From: Adiantum capillus-veneris
Taxonomy: Eukaryota > Streptophyta > Polypodiopsida > Polypodiales > Pteridaceae
NCBI GenBank assembly: GCA_014529385.2
Contig: CM043971.1
Coordinates: 53,419,209 to 53,483,208, forward strand
DNA length: 64,000 nt
Direction of reading: 5' to 3'
Shown here: piece by piece, positions 52,773 through 64,000 of the stretch
Layout: each line of letters opens with the position of its first letter
How positions within the stretch are numbered: position 1 is the stretch's first letter
The notes under the pieces: generated by a model
Told to the model about the DNA's origin: nothing
Databases searched by the model: none
Seen by the model: the letters and a program-made list of their open reading frames with translations, nothing else
Position numbers and translations under genes: made by a program

Positions 52773-53148
52773 TTATAAACGTGTTTCCTAGAGGATGTGC
52801 TCGACCCGTCACAATATCCACTCGAATGACAGAATCTTGGAACTGCAGGTAGACATGGTTTTTAGACCAGTCATGCACCATTTTTGCTTCCCTCATGAAA
52901 GGACGTCCTAAGATCTTCTCCGATGCCATAGTGTGCTTGGAGAAATCCATAACAATGAAGGTAATCCTTATTTTATGTCCAAAGACCTTGATCCTGAGAT
53001 CTTCTAGCATCCCAATAGGTTTAACAATAGACCCATTGGCCATCTTCACTACTATGGTTGTGGTCGCAAGGTGAGGTCTTCCCATAGTTTCCCAACAATT
53101 TTTAGTCACAATGCTAACCCCAGCGCCACCATCAAGGATTCCCTTCAC
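52711..53148 (-). CDS. Retropepsin-like protease of element A
   Basis: Open frame with ILDGGAGVSIVT at residues 4-15, MANGSIVKPIGMLEDL near the flap, and KILGRPFMREA about residue 80. The active-site motif is D-G-G where the family has D-S-G or D-T-G; the Asp is kept. Same type as the first protease of element 1. The upstream frame ends at 53,152, only a few bases away. Confidence 0.75.
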   Translation of the reverse strand: MKGILDGGAGVSIVTKNCWETMGRPHLATTTIVVKMANGSIVKPIGMLEDLRIKVFGHKIRITFIVMDFSKHTMASEKILGRPFMREAKMVHDWSKNHVYLQFQDSVIRVDIVTGRAHPLGNTFIIDHRSDTTVHSAPLQYCSHV

Positions 53149-53151
53149 AAT

Positions 53152-53832
53152 TTAATCCCTTAGTAGTGATTGTATGGTCGCATTGGATTCATCACCCTCA
53201 AAGTATTGTCCCAACTTGTTAACAGGTATTTCTATAACAAGGTTCTCATCTAGGTTGGGTTGTGGATCTAAGTGTTCCTCCTCTATTGGCATCTCCCCAA
53301 CTCCATCCATCTGTGAAAATTGTGGTAGCCCAAACTTCAGTTCTCCATCGAGGAAGGCTCGAAGAGCTGAGACTAGCTCAGGGTCTTTATATAGTTTGGA
53401 CATGATGGTGGTTCTAACTTATGAAGACATGAAATCCATCAATTTGGCAATGTTTAACGGCACCTTTTGGACTTCAGTCCCTTGACGTGGGAAAGATGGG
53501 ATCTCCATTTCTTCGATAGGATCAAGTAGTCCCTCTGTAAACATTCTTTCCATCAAGAAGTGAATACGCCCCCTTTCCCATGACTTTAAGTCACTTTCTT
53601 CTTGGATGACACTAGGTATAGCGAAGGGTCTATGGTCTTGGTGAGGTTGTTGTTGCATAGGGAACACGGTGTCTGTAATCTGGATCTGTCTAGGTGCTGG
53701 CTCTAGATCCCTTTGGGTATCTTCTACCAAACTCCTTAATTGCTTGACTCGCTCAATCTCCTTTGTAGGGTTTGGATAAGTTTCTATCTTCTTCTTGGAT
53801 CCTAGCCATTGTGGCTCATGAAGATCTTCCAT
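53152..53832 (-). pseudogene. Gag-protease linker of element A
   Basis: Two open stretches (53,832-53,419 and 53,403-53,152) of charged sequence, with MEIPSFPRQGTEVQKVPLNI and ALRAFLDGELKFGLPQF. They join the knuckle region to the protease. No catalytic motif. Confidence 0.5.
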
Positions 53833-54054
53833 GTTGGTTTCTATCTTAGTGGAAGTCTTGGTCTCTATGGTTTCACCTGAATCAGAATCCTCTTCAGCGT
53901 CATTTATATATATGGGGTCGTCACCAGTCCCTATGTTGGTCTTTGAATTGGGGTCTGACTTCGCTGCTTTTAGCGATCTCTTCCTTCGTGTTTTCTTCTT
54001 TTTTTTAGATTGGGCAATTGATGCCGTGTCTCTTTCCTCAAGAATATAGTTTTG

Positions 54055-54582
54055 CTACTGGAGCATCAATCGTGTGAGTACGTTTACTGGTACCACATGT
54101 GTACTTTGTGATGGCTCCTCGGTAACTTCAATCAAGTTTAATGGCCTGATCTTCGGTGCATTTGGATTATTTCGACATTGGGAAATCAAATGATCTATGC
54201 CACATCGATTACACATGAGTATTGGCATTGTAGACGTGATCGCTTGATTGGTTTGCATTAGTGTGGCGTTCTTTTGTAGCCTAATAGGACACTTGGCTAC
54301 ACGATGTGGACCTCCACACTCATAGCATTGAAGAGGTGGTCTCTTAGCAGTGTAATTGATATTTTGGCCTCTTGCCGCAAGATCAACTACTTGATATACA
54401 GGTTTGACTTGTCCCCAATAGTCCTCCATGTAGTATTGTGGACTTTCTTCAAGCACATCCATCCCATAGGCAATATTAGGATCTATATCTTCCTCACAAC
54501 CTTCCAAACAAAAAATAGATGACTCACAATCCACTTGATTCACAGAAGTGATTCTCGGATGTGGTGGTTGCGGTCCTAGCAC
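54055..54582 (-). pseudogene. Gag C-terminal zinc-knuckle segment of element A
   Basis: Contains CYECGGPHRVAKC and CNRCGIDHLISQC, both with CX2CX3HX4C spacing, one residue shorter than the usual CCHC knuckle. Flanked by a low-complexity linker. It would bind RNA in the particle. Confidence 0.65.
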
Positions 54583-54681
54583 TGGAGGTGGTAAGGGTGT
54601 TGTTTGAACAACATTTTAGGCCCTAGTGACCATGTGTTGTGTTGTTTGTTCAAGAGGTGGGGCCGTCATCAATTCAGGTAC

Positions 54682-55435
54682 TCAAGGTGTGTCTGTCCAT
54701 GCTAAGGTTGGTCTATTGGCCATCGCGCGCTTAAATACTATGCAATCCTTAGCTTGATGACCATACCTCCCATAGGCATTGCAGTTCCCATTGAATTTTA
54801 CTCTAAAAGTAGGACATTCACTGGTACTATGCGGTCCATAGCATACTGAGCACCATTGTTGCTCCCTTCTTGGATACATATGATTGTTTTGTGGAGCACG
54901 ATTGTCTCTAAGACTCTCTTGAATAGCCTTGGTGAGATCTGCTAAAGTCATCTCAAATATCTTTGGCTCCTTAGCAATAGGCTTTAGGGTCATTGGCTGA
55001 TGCCCCGATGCTTGTGAGCTAATAGATTTAGACTCAACAGACACTCTTTCTCCTTGAATCATTAAATTATCCTCCAATTGGATCGCATTGGTGGTGACTG
55101 CCTCCCAAGTGGTGATACCTCTAATGACTAGGCCATTGTAGATATCTTCATGTGGTAACCCCCTAATGAATCTATCAAGCAATTGTTTATTGTGGAAGCG
55201 CTCATTTGGATTACATTGAGAGTTCAAATGCTTCAAGAGACTAATAAAGTCTCTCACCGACTCTCGTTCCTCTCGTTGGGCTTTCTGGAGTTGAGAGGCT
55301 ACACCCCAAAGCACTCCCTCTCATATGTATTCTTTTAAGAACATTCTCCTAAGAGTAGGGTAAATCGTTTTTTCTTCCACCCTTAGGGTTCTATACCAAT
55401 CCCTAGCCTTTCCACTTAAGGTTAGGCTTAAAGCA
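54682..55435 (-). pseudogene. Gag capsid core of element A
   Basis: In two frames: LSLTLSGKARDWYRTL and LRRMFLKEYI (near 55,430-55,320), then LQKAQREERESVRDFISLLK, DRFIRGLPHEDIYNGLV and knuckles CSVCYGPHSTSEC (CX2CX3HX4C) and CNAYGRYGHQAKDC, the last with Tyr for its second Cys. Retrotransposon gag core. A stop separates the parts at about 55,318. Confidence 0.75.
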
Positions 55436-55683
55436 TTGCTCTTATGTAGGTCATTGTGTTCTCCTAGAGAAATCGCATATTTGTTCAAACACTTCGATAT
55501 GCTTTTTCACATCCCCGTCTCCACTAAATTTTTGTGTGAGCTTGGCTATTTGTACTGCCTTACTTCTAGGCTCTCTATCACACGCGTTACACATATTCTC
55601 AGCAATAGATCAACTGATAGCTTGAGAAAATGTTGCCAAGTCACCTAAGTGAGCAGGCACCGTGGGTGGAGGTGCTCCAGAGA

Positions 55684-57151
55684 CTACATGTGGAGTAGGT
55701 ATTGGCATCGGGCTTGCGCATAAGAAGCCCTTGGGTTCCACGTTGGGTACGATGTTGTGCCATGTGGTGGTCCAAAGTTCATATGTGTGACCCTAGGCAT
55801 AGCAGACGTCGGATGTGACATGCTAATGCTAGCCGGTATAGTCCCACGAAAATAATAACTTGGGTGTTGTGGTTGTGGAGCATAGGTAGTTGAAACAATG
55901 GGAGGGGTAGGGACTACATGAATACGATGAACCATAGGTGCATACGATTGGTACACACTTGTAGGTACTGTTGCACGCATTGAGCTACCATGTAGCGGTG
56001 CTTTACTAACAAATGAGGTCCATGGCGTGTTTCTCGGCATGCCCATCATTGGGGTAGGCATGGTAGCCGTGGTGTCATCAAGGGAAAGATGAGCTAGACT
56101 TGGAAAGGTGAAGCTATCACTTGTGGGCTCAGATTGCACTGAGACCCCTGGAGAAACAACATATGGAGGATCCATCGGACTTACCGAGGGAGTCTCTATT
56201 TGTGATAAGGTCGGTTGTTTAGCCTTTCCTGTATCTAAGAATCTCATGAGACCCGTTGAAGGCATGTTGATCCCCTTGTTCTGTCTCTCTAACTCAATGA
56301 CCCTATGGATGACCTCACAAACTCTTTGTTGTTGATCCTCCACACTAGTAGCGCCCATTGTGGATTGTAGGACATCTAACCAACCCACTTGATAGGTGTG
56401 ACCTGTGTATAGGTCGGTCAGAGTTTCTGTTTGTAGTTCGTACTCCCAGTTCTCATTTAGGAACACTCCATCTAGGATTGAGGTGCTAGGTGCAATGTTG
56501 CTTTCTAGGGGTTGGCCCTTAGCGGTTGCTAAGTCAAGAGCACTCAATTGCTCTCTTAGCGAGGATATTGACATAGGACTGTTCGATTTTAACTCTCTTC
56601 GTTGCTCCGCCTTGCGTAAGCTCTCAATTTTCTTTTCCCTCGCTGCAAGGATATATCGCTCAACCTCTTGCACTTCGGCAAGGCTTCTACTATCGGGTAA
56701 TATGACCTCAGAGGGAAATAACTCTGAAGAGTCAGGAGGTGCAGTGAATGAAGTATTCACATGAACATGGAGCTAAGGACATAGGGTCTACGTCGGTCAC
56801 GAATGGAGAATTTACTTCCCCACCTCCCTCATTTATGTCATTAGCTCCATGTTCGGAGCGAGTGGCTCTACTAAATTTTTCCTTTAGGCAGCTAAGTACG
56901 CTCGGCCCAGACCGCGGGCCCATGGCATGCATGTCTTGGCTTGAGCATTCGAGATTAGGCATTGGGAAACCCTCTATGACGTCGTAGTCAGAGAAAGAGT
57001 CACTAGCCGCTATGTTCGGGTCTTGGTTTGTACTGCCTTGGGTCCCCGCCGAGGGCCCGGAACCTAAACTAGGTGGATATTGAGAACTCGCATAAGTCGA
57101 AATTCTCTCTAGTTTCTCCGTCTCTAGTACAAAACCAGAGCGTAGATGCAT
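55684..57151 (-). pseudogene. Gag N-terminal region of element A
   Basis: Starts MHLRSGFVLETEKLERI (57,151), the M-x-LRSG opening common in Athila-like gags. After a frame change at about 56,740 a 358-codon frame follows: a helical part (YILAAREKKIESLRKAEQRR), then a long Pro/Ser/Thr/Met-rich linker. Leads into the capsid core with a frame break near 55,680. Confidence 0.65.
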
Positions 57152-57860
57152 GTGCCTTTGGCACCCTACAAGCGTTAGCGAATAACCTCGAAGGTTAACC
57201 GCTTACCTTTTTTAAGCGTCCGTTTTCACTCGTATTTTTTTACGTTTTTAATGTTTTTTAATGTTTGATTTTTTTTAAAAAAAGTGTGTGATAGCTCGAA
57301 ACGAGCGTATCACTTAGAGGGTTGCTGTGTGCTTTACAACACAATTTTCGGGCATCTAAAGTTTTGCTGGTCCTCAAAAAATCGAATTTTAGCTACGTGT
57401 GAAACTAAAATTCGTAATTTTAAAAGGCGACTGAGACCTAAGCTTGAGCGTGGGCTTGGGTCTGGGCGATATTCCCGATCCCGGTCCTACCTTTAAAATT
57501 TTAATTTTGAATTTTTTTAAATCTTTTTTATTTTAAAAAAGGATAAGGTCACCGCGGCCTGCGCGAGAGCGCACACACACTCTATCTACCTACTTCTAAC
57601 TAATACACCTACTGTTATACACTAACACACTCTATTAACTCTCACATATCTACTTCCTACTTACTGTACATAGAAAACTAACAACCTTAGTACACAGAGA
57701 ATAAACACAGTACCTTTGAAAACTCAATTAACAAAGAAAACTACGCAGTATAACACAAAATCCTTCTTCTCAACACACACACCCTCCTTCCTTACCTTTC
57801 CTACAATTGAAATTGCACCACAAAAGAAGCACAGAGTGCCATTCAAGCTTAGTGTATGGC
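57152..57860 (-). other. Leader of element A
   Basis: Between primer site A and gag. AT-rich, no gene; T-runs near 57,240-57,290 (plus strand). A normal place for the packaging region. Confidence 0.5.
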
Positions 57861-57880
57861 ATTCCCCGACAACGGCACCA
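57861..57880 (-). other. Primer-binding site A, variant tRNA-Asp type
   Basis: Minus strand TGGTGCCGTTGTCGGGGAAT, next to LTR A2. Same family as primer site B with a few changes. Confidence 0.75.
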
Positions 57881-57884
57881 AAAA

Positions 57885-58153
57885 TGTGTGCGTATGTCAC
57901 ACGTGTCAATGTAAAGAACTTGCCGATACACCGTGTGTGAGCCACAAATGGCTCCAAGCACACAACAAGCCTAAACTAGTAAGCTCAAAGATGGAGTTAG
58001 TGTGTCACTCACCGCTCTACGCTTCTTGTCGTGGAGGATTCCTCTCCGCGGAGAAGAAGGAGACGCCGCTACGCCGCGCTCAACCGCCTCGCCGCCGTCG
58101 TGCCGCCGCAATGCTCGACCGCACACACTCTCACACTCTCTCTCCCTCTCTTG

Positions 58154-58232
<79 letters not shown>

Positions 58233-58528
58233 GGAGATGAGGAAGAAGAAGATGGAGATGGAGCAAGAGCACTCTTCAATTGCACCAATGAGAGAATGAG
58301 TGAATTTTAGGTTTAGTTGACTTTGATATGAGCTCGTCCCATTCACACTTGGGCGCCCATGCTTAGCCAACTAATCCCTTGAATGTTCCAGTTAGAGTGC
58401 GCCTCTCATCGGCGATCACTCTTACCCTTTTCCTATTGGACCGACAAGCCCGGTACCTGACTCTACCAAGTAAATAATACAACGTCCGTCGTAGGTGATA
58501 TGGTGTCCATGAGCCGTGAGGGTTAACA
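57885..58528 (-). repeat. LTR A2, minus orientation
   Basis: Inverted copy of LTR A1. On the minus strand it begins TGTTAACCCTCACGG and ends CACACA, followed by primer site A. Longer than A1 chiefly because an (AC)37 tract (58,157-58,230) replaces a short (GT)n. Flanked by CTTCA (58,529-58,533), the complement of the TGAAG beside A1. Confidence 0.9.
58157..58230. repeat. (AC)37 microsatellite within LTR A2
   Basis: 74 bp of pure AC. The same site in LTR A1 has about eight GT units. Confidence 0.95.
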
Positions 58529-58533
58529 CTTCA

Positions 58534-59214
58534 AAACTTGAAAATTTTGCAAATTTGAGTATACCACAAGGTTAAGCATATCACGTAGACCCTACAAATC
58601 AATTTTGGTGAAATTTGGATCACAACAGTAAGACTTAAGCTAGATTCTTGAAATCAGAGTCCTCGGACACAAAACAGTTGATAAACTTGATCAGATTTTG
58701 TCCAAACTTGTTGAAACTTGTCCAGGGACTTTAACAGGTTGTATACTTGCCAAACCAAGCCAAAAAGTGCAAAAAACTAGCAAAAGTAAATAATCACGAT
58801 TATTTACTACTGCTACCCAGGGACATCAGTTTTGACTTTTGGACCTGTAAAGTGTTAGATCAGCATAATACAAAGCCACCGAGTAATTTTGGGTTCAATC
58901 GGATCCAAATTGGTACATGTTCACTCAGTTTCCAGGTTGTAGATTAATCCTTTGATTTTTTGCTAAAGTCGAATCTGAAAGTCAAGTGCTAATTCCCAAA
59001 GCTCGATTTGAAGTGATACACATAGAACAATCACGACAATTAGCAAAAACTCTACTGTCTTTATAAGAGAATAGCTAACTTCATCAAATTTGTACAAGAA
59101 TCAGGTTGCGGACGATGAATCGGCAATTCAGCAGAGGTTGCAATCAAGTCAAGTGGAAATTGACGACAAGTCAATCCAAAGGTAAATACTCTAACCAGGG
59201 CTTCATAACTCTAT
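58534..59214 (+). repeat. Leader of element B, part 2
   Basis: Continues the subrepeat array of 48,925-50,414: palindrome TAAATAATCACGATTATTTA centred at 58,797, with GTCCAAACTTG and AATTTGGATCAC in the same order. Ends at the gag ATG. Confidence 0.75.
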
Positions 59215-61108
59215 ATGAACCTTAGATCTGGTCGTGTACTAGGAAATCCGGGCATACTCGGAGAATTAACCTCTAGTAGAGTATCCACCAAAGAAAGCGT
59301 GAATCAAGGCAATTCCTTGCACACAATTCTTGAAGAAGTCTTAGACACTTTTTCAGATTCAACATCTGAAATGTATTCTTACTCGACTCACTCGAAAACC
59401 GGAAGACAATTCGCTATAAGCATATACTCTCTTTTTATAAGACTAACCGCCATGGAGCCCCGGTTTACTTGGACCCTAACGAGGAGTATGCTATTCGCAT
59501 TGATAACCATGGTATTGAGTTCGAAGAAGAGATTAGGGCAACCAAACAAGGAAAAATGTACATGGATAGAAACGAAACTCAATATGTACAAGTCGAAAAC
59601 CCTGATGGGATAGAAAAATGGGGATTAGAAGTAAACACCATAATCTCAGATATGTCAACAAAAGAAGGACCATCAACTTTAGAATTTGAGGGATATGATC
59701 AAGTAGATTTGAAGCCTTTGAAACGGCTTAGTACGGATAATCCTAGGATTGGAGTCTATTGCTGGGAGGATAGAAACGTAAAAGATCTTTTGTGGACTTC
59801 GCATGCCAAATTAGGACAACTAACGGCCATGAAGATCATCTATATCTTCAAGATCAAAGGTAAGGGATTAACAAACCTACCAACCTACCTGTTTAGGGAT
59901 TGTTATAACAACAACTTTGTTATGATGAACTCTTGAGAAGGTAGAACAAACCAAATACCAAGGGTATTCCATAAGGGATTGGATATTGTGACAAGGACCA
60001 GAAACAATTCCAAGAGATGAACACCATGAGAGATCATATGAGAGTAATGTTAAGAAACCAGAAACCACCTCATCAGAAAGAAAACCGGGTGACACTAAGG
60101 CCAGTCCAGAGCTACATGAGTCACTATTTCCAATAGACTGGTTTGAAGGACTTGGAACAGGACCAACTGTCAGGAGACCGGGAGTTGAACCAAACAGACT
60201 CGTCAAACCAGCTAATTTTTAGAAATGGGTCAGGAAATACTGTGGATCAGGGGATCGGTACGATCACATAGCAAGCTTTAAGCAAGTGCTAAGAGCAGAA
60301 CGTATATTCGATTTTTGTACTCAATTCGAGGAGTTTGGAATGACATTAGAAGAAAAAGCATTGACAAGGTTCCAAAACATTCCACCAAGGTCAATCATGG
60401 ACTTGAACACATTAGCTCAAGGATTTGTAGCTACTTGTTCCAAAACGGGGATCAAACATAATACAGTAGCTCAAATCTACATCTTTAAACAAAAACATGG
60501 TGAGTCTGCTAGGGATTGTGCAACTTGAATGCAACATTACATTGCCAAATGCCCACGGCTAGAGATATCTGCAGAAGAACGACTTGTATCTTTATTTCCA
60601 GAGGGACTACTAAACAAAGAACTTCATGCTATACTCTATAGTAAAAAGTATACAACCCTAGAAGAGTGTGTGTCAGATGCTATTAACTTAGGAGACAACT
60701 ATGATATGTTTAACGAAGAAGATGTCCCTAAGGATAACCAAAGCAACAAAACAGTAACCACTAAACCAACACAAGTGGGAACGGCTACTGCAGCACCACT
60801 TTCAACCATAGAAGATATGCTCAAAAGGATGAACGACATGATGAGAACAACATGCAAAAGCACCTATGAGGGGACCAGGACAAGGGATACCTCAACATGG
60901 ACAACCAATTAGGCCACAAAAATGGTGTGCAATTGAGGGTAAATGGACCAACCATGAGACCCACGAGTGCTACTTTCGACCGAAGTATGATGGGAATGTT
61001 CAATACGTGCCTATGAGGCCACAAGGACAACCCATGTACAAATATCAACCTAATATGGCCCAAGCTCAAAGACCACCAATGGCCCAAGACATAATGCAGT
61101 GCCTGTAA
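59215..61108 (+). pseudogene. Gag of element B
   Basis: Opens MNLRSGRVLGNPGILGEL (59,215). After frame changes come MDPNEEYAIRIDNHGIEFEE (59,469-59,936) and the capsid core: RAERIFDFCTQFEEFGMTL, TGIKHNTVAQIYIFKQKHGE, stop TGA (60,526-60,528), then RLVSLFPEGLLNKELHAIL (to 60,912), and a possible last knuckle WCAIEGKWTNHETHECYF. An Athila/Tat-like gag, different from that of element A. No protease or pol follows; the element ends near 61,110. Confidence 0.75.
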
Positions 61109-61960
61109 AGTACATGCACTTTGAAGGAGTCATAGATTGTAAGGTTTCCAGTTTCTGAAACCTTAAAGGTTGTATAAAGCTTAATCAAACTGATATGATT
61201 ATTGAAAAAGAAATGTAGAATTGTCCGACCATGGCAAATATTGGTATTTTTGGAATCTTAAGCACAACAAACCTCGGGCTAGAAATTTTCAGAATTCAAT
61301 TCCGATAAAAGCTGGCATAGTTATGACCCCTGGAAGTTTACACTGTGAATTGAGTAAAATAGAAAAAATTGAAGGGTTGCAGTAATCATTTAAGCATAGA
61401 CTTTATTAAAGTCCTCCTAGATATTTACAAGATATTTACCAATTAAGCAAAAATAGGTCAAAATATAGCAGAATTGATATTTTAAAAGCTGGCAGGTAAT
61501 GGGAGGGTCATCACTGACCTGCCAGGGACTCATTTAGCAGCAGGGGTCATCTTTTGACTTGCTGGGGGCTGCTTGAACTTCAAGCAATTGCCTTTTTCAG
61601 CCGGTGAAAGCTTATGAGTGCCAGAAAACTATAAATAGGACCCCTAGCTTCACATTTTACACAGACTCGGAGCTTTGCTACTCTCTCTCTCATTTAGAGA
61701 GAACACTACGCATAAATCATTAGAGATTAATCTCTAATTGATTAACCCTAACGGTAATTAGCCTAATCCTTTTTAATTAGCAAGGTTAGATTAAGATAAA
61801 TTGTTAATAAATCAAAGATTAGGCCTATATATGCTTCTTAAACCTCTTTAAATTAACTAATCTCTGCTGATTATTATAATTAAGCTTAGTAATACTAAGC
61901 AAATTATTTATCCTACCATATTAGGACTGAAATTAACCAAATTAACCATGAATTAATGAT
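61109..61960 (+). other. LTR-like promoter region
   Basis: No gene. TATAAATA at 61,630-61,637, followed by a CT-rich start-like sequence and AT-rich DNA, resembles a U3/R junction of another LTR. No matching copy in the window. Confidence 0.4.
61630..61637 (+). promoter_or_regulatory. TATA box (TATAAATA)
   Basis: In ACTATAAATAGGACCCC, a typical plant promoter context. Confidence 0.5.
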
Positions 61961-63830
61961 AAAAATATTAATTAGTATTAGATTAAGTTGAAGTAATTAT
62001 CAGAGATACATTAGATAGTTATTAATCTAGGAAAATTATCCTATAATTTTCTGAGAAGTTTTCCTAATTAATTAGGCATAATTACTCTGTTTTTTGAACA
62101 ATTTTAATAGGAGAAATTAGTAAATGGATTTCAAATGCTTTCATATAATTATCAGTGGTTAATTAAGTGTTCAAGAACCAGTGATAATAAGGAAAATCTC
62201 AGAAAGTTAATCTAGCTAATTATTTTAGCAGAAATACCCTGTTTTTTGATCAATTTAAATAGGGGAAATTCGTAATTGGAATTCAAATGATTTCATATAA
62301 TTATCAATGGTTAATTAGGTGTTCAAGAAGCCGTGATAATTAGGAAAAGTTCAGAAAATTAATCTAGCTAATTACTTTAGCTAAAATACCCTGTTTTTTG
62401 AGTAATTTAAATAGAGGAAATTAGTAAATGGAATTCAAATGTTGTCATATAATTATCAGTGGTTAATTAGGTGTTTAAAAAGCCGTGATAATTGGGAAAA
62501 GTTCAGAAAATTAATCTAGCTAATTACTTTAGCTAAAATACCCTGGTTTTTGAGTAATTTAAATAGGGGAAATTAGTAAATGGAATTCAAATGTTCTCAT
62601 ATAATTATCAGTGGTTAATTAGGTGTTCAAAAAGCCGTGATAATTAGGAAAAGTTCAGAAAATTAATTTAGCTAATTACTTTAGCTATAATACCCTGTTT
62701 TTTGAGTAATTTAAATAGGGGAAATTAGTAAATGAAATTAAAATACAGTCAAATAATTATCAGTGGTTAATTAGGTGTTCAAGAACCGGTGATAATTAGG
62801 AGAAGATCAGGAAATTAATTTAGCTAAAATACCCTATTTTTTGAGCAATTTAAATAGGGGAAATTAGTAATGGAATTAAAATGCTTTATTATAATTATTA
62901 GTGGTTAATTAGGTGTTAAGAAACCCGTGATAATTAGGAGAAGCTCAATTAATTAATCTAGCTAATTAATTAGGTAGAATAACTCTATTTTTTGAGAGAA
63001 CTAAAAAGGAAAAATTAGTAAATGGAATTCAAATGATATGATATATTTATTAGTGGTTAATTAGGTGTGTTAAAACCTGTGATAATTAGGAGAAGCTCAG
63101 AAAATTAGTTTAACTAATTATCTTAGTGGAATTACGCTGTTTTTAGGGGTAAATTAAAGGGGGAAATTAGTAAATCATGTGACATAATTACATCTTTTTT
63201 TTTCAAATCTGTATTATAGGGTAAATATGCCGTGATAATTATGCCAAGGTTAGAAACGTAGTATAGATATTTATTTAAGTCAAATTATATTGTTTCTATC
63301 TAAAAAGTAAAGGGGGAAATTAGTAAATCATGTGCTATGATTACATCCTATTTATCAGAGCTATATTATAGGGTAAAGAGACCGTGATAATTACACCAAG
63401 GTTAGAAAAGTAGTATAGATATTTATCTAAGTCAAATTACACTATTTTTAGCTAAAAACTAAAGAGGGAAATTAGTAAATCAGGCTATATGATTACATGA
63501 TATTTATCAGAATTATATTATAGGGTAAAGAGGTCGTGATAATTATGCCAAGGTTAGAGAAGTAGTATAGATATTTATCTAGGTCAAATTACACTATTTT
63601 AGCTAAAAATTAAAGAGGGAAATTAGTAAATCATGCTATAGAATTACATGCTATTTATCAGAGCTATATTATAGGGTAAAGAGGCCGTGATAATTATGTC
63701 AGGGTTAGAAAAGTAGTATAGATATTTATCGAAGTCAAATTACACTATTTTTAGCTGAAAATTGAAGATGGAAATTATATAACTAAGTTGGAAAATAATA
63801 AGATAATTATCAGAGGTCAAAAATATCCCG
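61961..63830. repeat. AT-rich tandem array, ~151-bp unit, about 12 copies
   Basis: GGGAAATTAGTAAATGG-like boxes recur near 62,111, 62,262, 62,414, 62,566, 62,717, 62,857, 63,009, 63,162, 63,312, 63,463, 63,613 and 63,764. A second box, CCGTGATAATTA, lies at a fixed place in most units. Units before about 63,100 share GTGGTTAATTAGGTGTT; later ones share TATTATAGGGTAAAGAG, so there are two subfamilies. Non-coding. Confidence 0.9.
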
Positions 63831-64000
63831 ATCTACTTGTGGTAATTATACCATAGTTAATTAGTGAGGTTAGTAAATCATAATTAACCAAAAGTCTTAT
63901 TTTGAGCAAATGATTAATTAAAATAAATAGACTTTGTGGTTAAAAGTTTTTAGAAAAATTATAGTAAGTGAAAACCTATGATATCAAGTTAAGGAAATGA

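Overview
The window looks like nuclear DNA of a land plant in a transposon-dense, gene-poor region. Reasons: Ty1/copia and Ty3/gypsy elements with plant-type primer sites (initiator tRNA-Met and tRNA-Asp), Athila/Tat-like gag fragments, an L1-type LINE, short GT-AG introns, MITEs, and very dense (TC)n, (GT)n, (AT)n and poly-G tracts. I cannot name the species. No intact host housekeeping gene was recognised.
Layout. 1-7.4 kb: decayed Ty3/gypsy element 1 (minus strand), with a second retropepsin-like domain after its integrase. 7.5-16.5 kb: Ty3/gypsy element 2 (plus) with a long accessory reading region after its integrase. 16,867-32,453: a segment bounded by an exact 32-bp inverted repeat in terminal orientation, probably a large DNA transposon. 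It holds a left-end ORF, a histone H3/CENH3-like pseudogene between two inverted-repeat arrays, and two convergent intron-containing genes (one transposase-like). A copia element with near-identical LTRs (18,211-23,391) and a LINE fragment are nested in it. 32.5-44.5 kb: microsatellite-rich DNA with short duplications, MITEs, SINE-like modules and a solo LTR (40,800-41,476). 44.7-46.6 kb: remains of a second transposase-like gene (minus).
47-61 kb is a rearranged nest of Athila-like elements. Two copies of one LTR (48,348-48,919 and 57,885-58,528) face each other. Their outer flanks, now 9.6 kb apart, rejoin across a 5-bp target duplication to restore the register of a ~285-bp repeat. So a retroelement insertion was followed by an inversion. 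Between the LTRs lie gag, protease and a WVPK-repeat ORF without reverse transcriptase; beyond them is the gag of the invaded element. 61.1-64 kb: an LTR-like promoter region and an AT-rich tandem array with a ~151-bp unit.
Most coding regions are broken, so they are given as pseudogenes with visible lesions. Family calls rest on motifs read by eye; no database search was possible.
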